47,085 bases of DNA, from contig JBBQWT010000025.1 in the NCBI GenBank assembly GCA_038210375.1, positions 1-47,085 on the forward strand. Reading direction: 5' to 3'. A model generated the notes under the pieces. That model had not been told where the DNA came from, searched no databases, and worked only from the letters and a program-made list of their open reading frames with translations. How positions within the stretch are numbered: the stretch's first letter is position 1; each line of letters opens with the position of its first letter. The stretch comes from JBBQWT01 sp038210375. GTDB lineage: Bacteria > Acidobacteriota > Terriglobia > Terriglobales > Acidobacteriaceae. Shown piece after piece: positions 16,812-25,644 of this stretch. The translations under genes were made by a program, and so were the position numbers.

Positions 16812-18440
16812 TCAGTGTTGCACCTGGTACTGGCTGGAAGTAACGATCAGATAAATGGCCGCCTGGGTGCGGCGGCGGGTATCAGTGATTCCCGAGATCG
16901 TGGTCAGGATCGCGCCACGCATGGCGGTTGACATCTGGCTGTGGGTAAACTCGGCGTCCAACTGGTCGAGCAGTTTGGCGGGATCTCCCGCCTGCGCCAC
17001 CAGGGATGAAAGATCGACGGTGGTGCCCGAACCCAGGCTGCCATAGACCAGCGAATTGGCGAAATTTATGCGCGCCACCGAGGTGGCGTTGTCCCAGATC
17101 TTGAATTCCGGGCCCAGGGTGGTGGTCCCGGGAATTTGATAGTTCGGCGGAAAATAATTGAACACCGAGGGAGGGTGCAGCAAGTTCTGCTCCATGGCAA
17201 CCGAGTTCGCGACCACTGCCTTGCCGTCGCTGGTTGCGTGCAGCCCGCGCAGCAGTGAGGTCATATAAAGGAGTGGCTCCTTCATGTGTCCGTCGCCGGG
17301 CTGGCTCTGGCCCGCGGAATCGCGCCGCGCTTCGGGGTCCATCAGGATGGCGGTGATGACCGCGCGCAGATCGCCGCGCACGCCGGCGCCGTTGTCGTTG
17401 AACACCAGGGCCACACGCTTTACGTATTCCGGGCTGGGATTGCTCGTGACCAGGTGCTGGATCAATTGCTTGCCGATAAAAGGCCCGACGTTGGGATGAT
17501 TGAAGACGTTGTGCAGGGCGTCACTGAGGTCCTTATCGGTGGGTTGACCCGGCGGTAAAGTCACGCCGTTGAGCAGGAGTTTCGATCCCGTCTCGTGGTT
17601 GCTTTGCAATGCGACCATGGGACCGGAATAGTAGGGAGGATTGTGTTTTGCGAGCGTGGCCCCAGGCTTGGTGGGGTAGGTCCATCCCGTGAAGACGTGC
17701 GCGAACCCCTCGACGATGTCCTGATCGTAAGTGGGAATGGGATTGCCGTCGGAACCGATTTGCACCGTGCCGTCCATATTCAGCCGCACCACCCCGATGG
17801 AAAACAACTGCATAAGCTCGCGCGCGTAATTTTCATTGGGGCCGATTTTGGCGTCCAGCGTTGTCTTGTCGTTGTTCACCATGTCGAGGTAATGGCCCAT
17901 GGCGGGGCTAAGGGTAACGTCGTTCAAAAGGTCATAAAAGTTTCCGAAAGCGTCGGCATGCAAGACCCGCAGATAGGGCACGAAGGCATCGGCGGTGTTG
18001 ATCTTGTCGCCGGAAATGACCATGATCTCGCCCAAGGCAAAAGCGACTCGCTGGCGTAGCTGGTCGGGATCGTTCAGGGCATTCACCACCAAACGCGCCT
18101 GCACCGGGGCCAGAGGAGACGCGGCGGCGGGCTCGTCGTAGGTGGAAATTGGGGCAGCGAACTGTTCGTCCAGATATCCCTGCAGGCCGGTAGTCTGCAC
18201 GTGGGCGATCAACTCGGGAGTGGGGCCGAAGGTCGATTGTTCGAGAAACCGCGCGGCGGTGGCCGCGGGCAGCGGCGGCGGCGGCGGTGCGCTGATTGGG
18301 GGCGGCGCCGGAGGGGCCGCGGCCGGGGTGAAGTTGTTGCCTCCGCCGCCGCATCCAACTTGAAAAATCAGCAGCATTCCGGCGGTTAGAGAAACCAGCA
18401 GCTTAGGCCAAGTATGGTCATTCGAAGTAGCTGTGCGCAT
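16812..18440 (-). CDS. DUF1800 domain-containing lipoprotein
   Basis: A 542-residue protein. The N-terminus has a hydrophobic signal ending in FQVGCGGGG, a probable though imperfect lipobox (Gln at -3). A proline-rich linker follows (residues about 40-57), rich in PPPP. The DUF1800 domain starts with AARFLEQSTFGPTPELIAHV. It contains the hallmark NENYARELMQLFSIGV and continues with a DPEARRD segment near residue 370. AGGA precedes the ATG at 18440. It is the first gene of a two-gene unit with the DUF1501 protein. DUF1800/DUF1501 pairs are common in Acidobacteria, Planctomycetes and Bacteroidetes, and no activity is established. Surface anchoring is inferred. Confidence 0.92.
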   Translation of the reverse strand: MRTATSNDHTWPKLLVSLTAGMLLIFQVGCGGGGNNFTPAAAPPAPPPISAPPPPPLPAATAARFLEQSTFGPTPELIAHVQTTGLQGYLDEQFAAPISTYDEPAAASPLAPVQARLVVNALNDPDQLRQRVAFALGEIMVISGDKINTADAFVPYLRVLHADAFGNFYDLLNDVTLSPAMGHYLDMVNNDKTTLDAKIGPNENYARELMQLFSIGVVRLNMDGTVQIGSDGNPIPTYDQDIVEGFAHVFTGWTYPTKPGATLAKHNPPYYSGPMVALQSNHETGSKLLLNGVTLPPGQPTDKDLSDALHNVFNHPNVGPFIGKQLIQHLVTSNPSPEYVKRVALVFNDNGAGVRGDLRAVITAILMDPEARRDSAGQSQPGDGHMKEPLLYMTSLLRGLHATSDGKAVVANSVAMEQNLLHPPSVFNYFPPNYQIPGTTTLGPEFKIWDNATSVARINFANSLVYGSLGSGTTVDLSSLVAQAGDPAKLLDQLDAEFTHSQMSTAMRGAILTTISGITDTRRRTQAAIYLIVTSSQYQVQH

Positions 18441-18911
18441 GGGTCCTGCCTAGGTTAATTCTCGTGGCTACAGTGGTATTGCATAAAAAGGCTGATGTCA
18501 AGGCCTTGTAAAGGCATCAACCCCGCGCCTCACCGCAAGTTTCGAGGATTTCTCACTTATTTTTGGGGAAGTTCAAATTCCTTCCGAGCCAGTGGAATTG
18601 TGCAGGATATACGAAAATCCGCCAAGTTACTTTGGGCCATGGCTGGCCCGTACTGTTGCAGTCGCTTTCGGCAGGACCTCAAAAAGTTGTGCAGGTAGCC
18701 CCGGCTTCGCCGGAATGGCAATCCTCGGCGGCACCGGCTTAATGGGCGACCTGCCTTGGCCGCTTCTGGCGGGTCTTCTACACTCGCCAAAACTCGGCGT
18801 AAACCCCATACACTCCTCGCCGGAATCTGCATCCAACTAAAAGACATCCGCCGTTTCGGCGGAAGACCCATTCCACCACAAAGATCCATTCAACCACTTG
18901 AGATTTGCAGC
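18441..18911. other. intergenic region without a supported gene
   Basis: About 480 bases separate the divergent DUF1800 and DUF3011 genes. Short frames occur on both strands, but none has a ribosome site together with protein-like composition. A small hairpin-forming stretch, CCGGCTTCGCCGG, lies near 18702. The region must hold promoters for both neighbours, but I cannot place them confidently. A ribosome site (GAGAGGA, 18912-18918) serves the downstream gene. Confidence 0.5.
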
Positions 18912-18924
18912 GAGAGGACTCATT

Positions 18925-20682
18925 ATGAAATACCTATTCAGTTTCTTGATCGTGGCCTGCGCCTTTTTGGCAATGCCGGGGAGCGCGGCGGCCCAGCAGG
19001 TGGTTCGTTGCGAATCCAACGGGAGCCGCCACTATTGCTCGGCGGACACCAGCGCCGGAGTTCAGTTAAACCGTCAGATCAGCCGGTCATCCTGTATTCA
19101 GGGCTCAACCTGGGGATACACCGCGCGTGGAATCTGGGTGGACCGCGGTTGCCGCGCCGACTTTCAAATCCTCGCCGCCAGCAACGTGCAGGCCCTCGCG
19201 ATCCGCTGCGAATCCAACGACGGCGGGCGCCACTACTGCCCCGCCGATACCGGAGCGGGAGTGCAGCTGCGCCGCCAGATCAGCGGCTCTCCGTGCGTGC
19301 AAGGCTCGACCTGCGGATACGACCAGCAGGGCGTGTGGGTTGACCAGGGCTGCCGCGCCGACTTTACCGTGCTGGCCGCGAACCCTTATCCCAACAACGG
19401 TTATCCATCGAACGGTTATCCGTCAAACCCAGGCTACGGGCAGGGCACGACGTTGCGCTGCGAATCGAATGACGGCAACCGTCACTATTGTGCCGCTGAT
19501 ACCCGCGGCGGAGTAACTTTGTCGCGGCAGATCAGTGGTTCGGCATGCATCCAGGGATCGACCTGGGGATACGATCAACGAGGCGTCTGGGTAGACCAGG
19601 GATGCCGCGCCGACTTCACCGTGCTGTCTGCCAACGGCGGAAACGGTTACCCGTCGAACAACGGGTACGGACAGCCCACCCGGGTGCGTTGTGAATCGCG
19701 CAATAACTCGCGTCAATATTGCCCGGCTGACACCAGCGGGGGTGTGACCCTGTCGCGTCGCATCAGCGGTACCTGCCGGCAGGGATCAACCTGGGGATAC
19801 GACCAGCGGGGAATCTGGGTTGACCGCGGCTGCCGCGCCGACTTTACCGCGCTGTCTTCCAATGCGGGCTACGGAAATCCCTACCCCGGCTATCCCAACT
19901 CCAATGATCCCAACTCCAACTATCCCAATGGCGGTTATGGACAAGCCACCAGGTTGCGTTGTGAATCCAACGACGGCAACCGTCACTATTGCTCCGCGGA
20001 CACCCGCGCAGGCGTCACCCTCAGCCGCCAGATCAGCGGCGATGCATGCATCCAAGGCTCAACCTGGGGATACGACCAGCAAGGCGTGTGGGTCGATCGC
20101 GGATGCCGCGCCGAATTTACCGTGCAATCCGCGGCCAACAATGGCGGAAATCCCAACTATCCTTATTCGGGCGCCACTACCACCATTCCCGCGGGCACCG
20201 AGATCGATGTTCGCAGCAACGAAACCATCGATTCGCAAACTGCCGCCCCCGGCCAGAGGTTTACCGGGGTCATCGGCAACGACGTCCGCGACAGCAGCGG
20301 AGCGGTCGCCATCGCTCGCGGCTCCGATGTTCAGCTCGTGATTCGTAGTATCTCCACCTCTGATCTCATCCTTGACATCGATTCGGTGGTCGCCAATGGA
20401 CAGCGTTACGCGGTCAGCACCACCGATCTCGAGCGCAAAGGACGTCAGGGAGTTGGAGCCAACAAGCGCACCGGCGAAATGGTGGGCGGCGGAGCGGCGC
20501 TGGGCGCAATTATCGGCGCCATCGCCGGCGGAGGCAAAGGCGCGGCCATCGGAGCGTCGGTGGGCGCGGCCGCAGGCGCCGGCGGAACGGCCGTGACCCG
20601 GGGCCGCGACGTAAAGGTTCCGGCGGAAACCATGCTGAAGTTCACCCTCGACCAGGACCTGCGAATGCAGTTGTACCGCTAG
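18925..20682 (+). CDS. secreted DUF3011 five-repeat protein with C-terminal glycine-rich segment
   Basis: A 585-residue secreted protein. The signal peptide is MKYLFSFLIVACAFLAMPGS. Five copies of the roughly 60-residue, cysteine-containing DUF3011 unit follow. Each runs from RCESN..RHYC.ADT through RQISGS.C.QGSTWGY to GVWVD.GCRADF. Copies 2-5 are separated by Asn/Tyr/Pro/Gly-rich linkers. Repeat 4 has a one-residue deletion (ISGTCRQGS). The C-terminal part has a beta-type domain (PAGTEIDVRSNETIDSQ) and a glycine/alanine zipper-like stretch (GAALGAIIGAIAGGG). The family's function is unknown; an extracellular binding or structural role is inference. The ATG at 18925 has AGAGGA upstream, while earlier in-frame codons lack it. 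A strong terminator follows. Confidence 0.9.
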   Translation: MKYLFSFLIVACAFLAMPGSAAAQQVVRCESNGSRHYCSADTSAGVQLNRQISRSSCIQGSTWGYTARGIWVDRGCRADFQILAASNVQALAIRCESNDGGRHYCPADTGAGVQLRRQISGSPCVQGSTCGYDQQGVWVDQGCRADFTVLAANPYPNNGYPSNGYPSNPGYGQGTTLRCESNDGNRHYCAADTRGGVTLSRQISGSACIQGSTWGYDQRGVWVDQGCRADFTVLSANGGNGYPSNNGYGQPTRVRCESRNNSRQYCPADTSGGVTLSRRISGTCRQGSTWGYDQRGIWVDRGCRADFTALSSNAGYGNPYPGYPNSNDPNSNYPNGGYGQATRLRCESNDGNRHYCSADTRAGVTLSRQISGDACIQGSTWGYDQQGVWVDRGCRAEFTVQSAANNGGNPNYPYSGATTTIPAGTEIDVRSNETIDSQTAAPGQRFTGVIGNDVRDSSGAVAIARGSDVQLVIRSISTSDLILDIDSVVANGQRYAVSTTDLERKGRQGVGANKRTGEMVGGGAALGAIIGAIAGGGKGAAIGASVGAAAGAGGTAVTRGRDVKVPAETMLKFTLDQDLRMQLYR

Positions 20683-20717
20683 TCCTTCACCCGTATGGCC
20701 GCGGAACCGGTCTACTG

Positions 20718-20747
20718 AAACGTCACCCCTCCAGGGTGGCGTTTTTG
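20718..20747 (+). terminator. Rho-independent terminator after the DUF3011 gene
   Basis: AAACGTCACCC and GGGTGGCGTTT pair across the loop CTCCA (one T-G wobble), and the stem runs into TTTTT. It begins 36 bases after the stop codon. This is a textbook terminator, isolating the gene from the TonB receptor operon downstream. Confidence 0.92.
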
Positions 20748-20802
20748 CTTATCGGGGTCATCGGGAAAAGTCATCATGAGCCACCGCCTGATTCCTGTAA
20801 GC

Positions 20803-20818
20803 TGAGCAATATTGCTCT
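20803..20818 (+). promoter_or_regulatory. perfect palindrome TGAGCA-N4-TGCTC upstream of the TonB/asnB operon
   Basis: GAGCAATATTGCTC is a perfect 14-base palindrome at 20804-20817, preceded by T. It has the same 6-4-6 layout as two sites at 30662 and 30910, which read TGGTCAAAATTGCTCA. It lies 240-320 bases before the possible starts of the TonB receptor. It is a candidate operator for a dimeric regulator such as the Crp/Fnr proteins encoded in this window; the regulator assignment is inference. Apart from this and the terminator, the 20683-21058 gap holds nothing recognisable. Confidence 0.5.
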
Positions 20819-21058
20819 ATTCCTTACAATCGCCCCGTGCTTCAATTAGTGGTTGGGCGGTGCCTGGGAACTCCCGGCCACCGCGTAGTCAAATCTCCGT
20901 TTCCCCTGCTTCAAGATGGAAGATTTAGCAGGAGAATTGTCCACGGATTTACTTTACATATCTTGACGCAGGGCATACATTTTCTTTACAAGGAAACGGG
21001 CAGGTTTTCTCCGGGTGCTGTCTTTCACGGCTGATTTTCGGGTCCGATTTTTCCTGCC

Positions 21059-23719
21059 GTGCCCGGCCCACTTCAATTTTCACCCAGTACGAGGGCGGGC
21101 TTCCTTCATAGGGCTCCCAAACCCGTGGAATGCATAATCTTGAATATTCTGTTGCCCATTTCCAAACCGGATACAGCCTATCTGGCAACTGCTGCGACCG
21201 CCCAGATCTTTCGCCGATCAACGGCATGGGCGAAGTGTGCCATCTTTGCGGCCCTGGTTCTGGCGCCTTCCCTGGCAACCGGCCAGACCCAACCTGCCCA
21301 CCTCGGAACCATTCGGGTGGAGGGAACTGACCAGGACCAGCGGCAATTGGGATCGCTGACCGCCGAGCTTAAAGATGCTGCCGGGGCGGTCGTCGGCAAG
21401 CCGCGTTCGGCGGCTGGCCATGCCATTGAGTTCGACAATCTCCCGGCAGGAAGTTATTCGGTGACGGTGTCCAGTCCCGGGTTTGAGACCGTTACTCAGG
21501 AAAGCATTTCGGTAACGCCATCGAAAACCGCGGAGGTCGTACTGGTGCTTCGTCCGGCGACCGAGAAGCAACAGGTTGACGTTGCCGCGGCCGCCGAAAA
21601 TATCCCTGCCACCTCGTCAGCGGTGGCCAGTCTCGACCGCGATGCGGTCAACCATCTTCCCTCTCACCCCGCCACGGTGGCCGATGCCCTGCCCCTGGTT
21701 CCCGGCGTGGTTCGCGCTCCGGATGGCGCGGTGGAAATTTTCGGCGCCAATGAGACCCAGAGCTCGCTGCTGGTGAACAACGCCGACGTCACCGATCCCG
21801 CGACCGGACGATTCGGGCCGACGGTGCCGGTGGACAGCGTGGAATCCATCGAAGTGGCCAAGACGCCTTACCTGGCGCAGTACGGGGGCTTTACTGCCGG
21901 CGTGGTTTCAGTGGCGACCCGACGCGGCGGCGACAAGTGGCACTTCGAGTTGAACGATCCCCTGCCCGAATTTCGCATTCGCAGCCTGCACCTGCGAGGC
22001 ATTAAATCGGTATCACCGCGCTTTACCTTCAATGGTCCGCTGATCAAGAACCGGCTTTTTCTAGCGGAAAGCATCGACTACAGCTTAAGCAAGAATTCGG
22101 TTATCACCCTGGCTTTCCCCTACAACGAGAACAAGAAAACCTCGGTGAACTCGTTTTCGCAACTGGATCTGGTGGTTTCACCGAAGCACATCATCACCGC
22201 GACCTTCCACGTGGTTCCCAGCCGCGCCCGGTTCGAGAACCTCGACTTCTTCAATCCCCAGCCGGTCACGCCCAGCCTGGTCTCGCACGATTATGGGGCC
22301 ACCGTAATTGACCGCCTGGAGACTCGATGGGGGTTATTGCAGAGCACGGTGAACCTGCGCCGCGCCGAAGTCCGCATCATGGGGCAGGGCGCCGAAAACA
22401 TGGTGCTCACGCCGTGGGGGAACCGGGGAAATTATTTTGGCCGGCAGAACCGCCGGGCAGAGCGCTTCGATTGGATGGAAAATCTGCAGTTTCCCGCCTT
22501 CAAATTCCGTGGCGCCCACACCGTGCAGGCAGGATTGGGGGCCGGCTACAGCGTGGACCAGGGATTTTTCAGTCCGCGCACCACCGACGTGACCGGCATA
22601 TCCGGCGAACTGCTGAAGCGAATTCAATTCACCGGGACCGGCGGCTTCAATCGCCATGACTGGGAAACCAGCAGCTTCCTGCAAGACCATTGGGCGTTCA
22701 ATGACCGATTTTCGGTGGACCTGGGGGCGCGTTGGGAACGCCAGGAAATTACCCGGACCAGCCGCGTTGCCCCACGAGCGGGCTTCTCCTGGAGACCGTT
22801 TCGCGGACAATCCACCACAGTTCGCGGCGGCGCCGGCCTTTTCTATGATCGGGTCCCGCTCAATGTTTACGCTTTCAATTTCTATCCCGAGCAGATCCTC
22901 ACCAGGTTTGACCCGCTCGGCAATGCGCTGGGCGGGCCGCGAAAGTTTACCAACCTTACGCGTGGCCGACGGCGGGCAAGATTTGCTCCTCCGGTATCGT
23001 TCCAGAACACCAATTATTTTTCTCCCCGCGCGGTGGCCTGGAGCATGGAGATCGAACACCCGTTCTCGAATTTGCTGCTGGTGCGAGCCGGCTACCTGCA
23101 CCGCGACGGCAGCGGATTGATCACGCTGGCCCCGGCACTGGTGGCGGGACGCGACGCGTTGGTGCTGGGCTCGGGCGGCAGATCGCAATACCGGCAAGTC
23201 GAGCTCGACGCGCGCCTCTCGCTCGCCAAAGAGCGGCGCCTTTATTTTTCTTACGCGCGCAGCCTCTCCCGCGGCGACTTGACTGACGCCGCTGCCTTCC
23301 TGGGGAACTTTCCCCAGCCCGTGGTGCAGGCCACGCAGTTCACCAATACCGAAGCCAGCGTACCCAATCGACTGCTGGTGTGGGGAGATTTTGCTCTGCC
23401 CATGAAGTTCCGCATCTCTCCCCTGTTGGAAAGCCGCAGCGGGTTTCCCTATGCGGTACGCAATGTTCTGCAGGACTACGCCGGCACCCCTTTTTCCGAC
23501 AAGACCCGCTTCCCCGCGTTCTTGTCAGTCGATGCCAGCCTGGCCAAAGATTTTCAAGTCACCCAGGCGCATGCCGTCAGGCTGCAACTGCGCGGATTGA
23601 ACCTGACTAACCATTTCAACGCGCTGGCGGTGCATGCCAATAACGCCGATCCCAGGTTCGGCCAATTTTTCGGGAATTACAGCCGGCGTTTTCGGCTGGA
23701 TTTCGATTTTCTGTTTTAG
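21059..23719 (+). CDS. TonB-dependent receptor with carboxypeptidase-regulatory-like domain
   Basis: An outer-membrane transporter of up to 886 residues. After the signal (hydrophobic run CAIFAALVLAPSLATG) comes a carboxypeptidase-regulatory-like beta sandwich at about residues 82-165 (FDNLPAGSYSVTVSSPGFE). A plug domain follows (LPLVPGVVRAPDGAVEIFG, then VDSVESIEVAKTPYLAQYGG). A 22-strand-type barrel ends in RRFRLDFDFLF with the terminal aromatic residue required for outer-membrane insertion. The start is uncertain: the GTG at 21059 gives an overlong leader, and a TTG at 21140 is a reasonable alternative; neither has a strong ribosome site. The stop is 14 bases before asnB, suggesting an operon. 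The imported substrate is unknown. Confidence 0.9.
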   Translation: MPGPLQFSPSTRAGFLHRAPKPVECIILNILLPISKPDTAYLATAATAQIFRRSTAWAKCAIFAALVLAPSLATGQTQPAHLGTIRVEGTDQDQRQLGSLTAELKDAAGAVVGKPRSAAGHAIEFDNLPAGSYSVTVSSPGFETVTQESISVTPSKTAEVVLVLRPATEKQQVDVAAAAENIPATSSAVASLDRDAVNHLPSHPATVADALPLVPGVVRAPDGAVEIFGANETQSSLLVNNADVTDPATGRFGPTVPVDSVESIEVAKTPYLAQYGGFTAGVVSVATRRGGDKWHFELNDPLPEFRIRSLHLRGIKSVSPRFTFNGPLIKNRLFLAESIDYSLSKNSVITLAFPYNENKKTSVNSFSQLDLVVSPKHIITATFHVVPSRARFENLDFFNPQPVTPSLVSHDYGATVIDRLETRWGLLQSTVNLRRAEVRIMGQGAENMVLTPWGNRGNYFGRQNRRAERFDWMENLQFPAFKFRGAHTVQAGLGAGYSVDQGFFSPRTTDVTGISGELLKRIQFTGTGGFNRHDWETSSFLQDHWAFNDRFSVDLGARWERQEITRTSRVAPRAGFSWRPFRGQSTTVRGGAGLFYDRVPLNVYAFNFYPEQILTRFDPLGNALGGPRKFTNLTRGRRRARFAPPVSFQNTNYFSPRAVAWSMEIEHPFSNLLLVRAGYLHRDGSGLITLAPALVAGRDALVLGSGGRSQYRQVELDARLSLAKERRLYFSYARSLSRGDLTDAAAFLGNFPQPVVQATQFTNTEASVPNRLLVWGDFALPMKFRISPLLESRSGFPYAVRNVLQDYAGTPFSDKTRFPAFLSVDASLAKDFQVTQAHAVRLQLRGLNLTNHFNALAVHANNADPRFGQFFGNYSRRFRLDFDFLF

Positions 23720-23733
23720 AGGCGATTTAAAGA

Positions 23734-25644
23734 ATGTGCGGCATTACCGGCTTTACCCATCGCGACGGCAACTACGACCCTGACCGCATTCACCAGGCGG
23801 TGGTTTCGCTGCTGCATCGCGGGCCCGACCAGCAGGGCGTGTGGCAATCCCCCTGGGCGTCGCTGGGAGCCACACGCCTGCGGGTGATCGACACCTCGGT
23901 GGGTCCAGGCGCGCAGCCCATGCGCTCCCCCGATAATGATTTCGTGCTCGCCTTTAATGGCGAGATTTACAACCATCCGGAAATTCGCCGTGAGCTGGCC
24001 GCGCTCGGCCACACCTTTAATTCGACCTGCGATACCGAAGTGGTGTTGCACGCCTTTATGGAGTGGGACAAGGCGTGCGTCGAGAGATTCCGCGGCATGT
24101 TTGCCTTTGCCCTATGGCATGAATCGCAGCGGCGGCTGGTGCTGGTGCGCGATCGCTTGGGCATGAAGCCTCTTTACTACAGCATGGTGGGCAGTGACCT
24201 GTACTTCGGCTCCGAGCTGAAGGCGATTTTCTGCCATCCCGAGATCGACCGTTCCATCGATATGAACGCCCTCGATTCCTACCTGGGATTGAACTACGTT
24301 CCCGGCGCCAACACCCTGGCCCAGGGCATCGTGAAGCTGGGAACCGGCTCGTGCCTGACCTGGCAAAATGGCGCGGTCACGGTTGATCGTTACTGGAAGA
24401 TCCCACGCGGCGCGAGTTCTCCTTCTTCTTTCAGCGAATCCCGCGAGCAGCTCGATCTTCTGCTCAATGATTCTATCGCCGAGCATCTGGCTGCCGATGT
24501 ACCCGTGGGCTTATGGCTGAGCGGCGGCCTTGATTCCTCAACCCTGCTGCACTATGCCAGCCGCTTGTCGGCCACGCCGCTGAAAACATTTTCCATCACT
24601 TTTAAAGGACGCGAGTTCGACGAGGCGTCCTACATACGAGAAATGGCGGCAGCCTATGGGACCGACCATTACGAGCTTGATCTGAATTCCGATACCGCCA
24701 GCGCCGAGGTCATTGAAGACCTCGCCTATTACGCCGACGAGCCCAACGCTGACGCGGGCGCGGTGCCCATCTGGTACCTCTCCCGGCTTTCCAAGCAGAA
24801 TGCGACCGTGGCGCTGAGCGGTGAGGGCGCCGACGAGCTGTTTGGCGGATACGTAACTTATCTGGCCGATTCTTACGCGCGTTACGCGCGCATCGTGCCC
24901 AGTGGATTGCGGCGGCTGTCACTGCGCTATGCCAGCCGCATGAAGGCTTCCGACAAGAAAATTGGCCTGGACTACAAGCTCCAGCGGTTTCTGGAAGGCA
25001 GCCTGATGGATCCGGCGTCTTCCCACGTATTCTGGAATGGCACCTTCTCCCGGCAGCAGCGCGACGCCATGGTCACGACCCCGGACGGCTTCCGCATGCA
25101 GGAGCTGCTGGCCACCATGTCCGCCGGCGGCAACGCCAAGCGCTTTATGGCGTTCGACCAGGATTATTACCTGCCCGATAACCTGCTGGCCAAGGTGGAT
25201 CGAATGAGCATGGCGCACTCGCTTGAAGTGCGCGCGCCATTTCTCGATCACCGCATCGTGGAATTTGCGGCGGCCCTTCCCCTCGGGCATTGCATACAAG
25301 GCAGCCGGCTGAAGAAATTGATGCGCGATCTCATGCGCGATAAGCTGCCCGCCAGGGTGCTGGCCAAAAAGAAACATGGCCTCGACATTCCCGTGCATGA
25401 CTGGCTGCGCGGGCACCTCAAGCCGCTGCTTCTCGATACCGTCAACCGCAACACGGTGCAACAATCCGGCCTGTTTCACTGGCCGGCGATTGAATCGGTG
25501 CTGGACCGGCACATGCAGAGAAAGGCGAATTACGGCTACCATCTATGGGGATTGCTGATGCTGTTTCTGTGGACGAAGCAATGGAACATACGATGCAGCC
25601 AGGAACTGCCGCTTCTCGAGGAATCCTCGGCCGTTTCGGTTTAG
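23734..25644 (+). CDS. asnB: asparagine synthase (glutamine-hydrolysing)
   Basis: A 636-residue AsnB-type amidotransferase that makes asparagine, or amidates a related carboxylate, using glutamine and ATP. Cys2 of MCGITGF is the glutaminase nucleophile. The N-terminal Ntn domain has LLHRGPDQQG, LAFNGEIYNH and a GMFAFALW segment. The synthetase domain has the ATP pyrophosphatase loop SGGLDSS at residues 263-269, and later LSGEGADELFGGY, YLPDNLLAKVDRMSMAHSLE and VRAPFLDH. The length fits the AsnB class that includes exopolysaccharide- and peptide-associated paralogues. It sits between a TonB receptor and a GT39 glycosyltransferase, overlapping the latter. That context suggests it may amidate a cell-surface or exported compound rather than serve only free asparagine supply; this is inference. 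Confidence 0.95.
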   Translation: MCGITGFTHRDGNYDPDRIHQAVVSLLHRGPDQQGVWQSPWASLGATRLRVIDTSVGPGAQPMRSPDNDFVLAFNGEIYNHPEIRRELAALGHTFNSTCDTEVVLHAFMEWDKACVERFRGMFAFALWHESQRRLVLVRDRLGMKPLYYSMVGSDLYFGSELKAIFCHPEIDRSIDMNALDSYLGLNYVPGANTLAQGIVKLGTGSCLTWQNGAVTVDRYWKIPRGASSPSSFSESREQLDLLLNDSIAEHLAADVPVGLWLSGGLDSSTLLHYASRLSATPLKTFSITFKGREFDEASYIREMAAAYGTDHYELDLNSDTASAEVIEDLAYYADEPNADAGAVPIWYLSRLSKQNATVALSGEGADELFGGYVTYLADSYARYARIVPSGLRRLSLRYASRMKASDKKIGLDYKLQRFLEGSLMDPASSHVFWNGTFSRQQRDAMVTTPDGFRMQELLATMSAGGNAKRFMAFDQDYYLPDNLLAKVDRMSMAHSLEVRAPFLDHRIVEFAAALPLGHCIQGSRLKKLMRDLMRDKLPARVLAKKKHGLDIPVHDWLRGHLKPLLLDTVNRNTVQQSGLFHWPAIESVLDRHMQRKANYGYHLWGLLMLFLWTKQWNIRCSQELPLLEESSAVSV

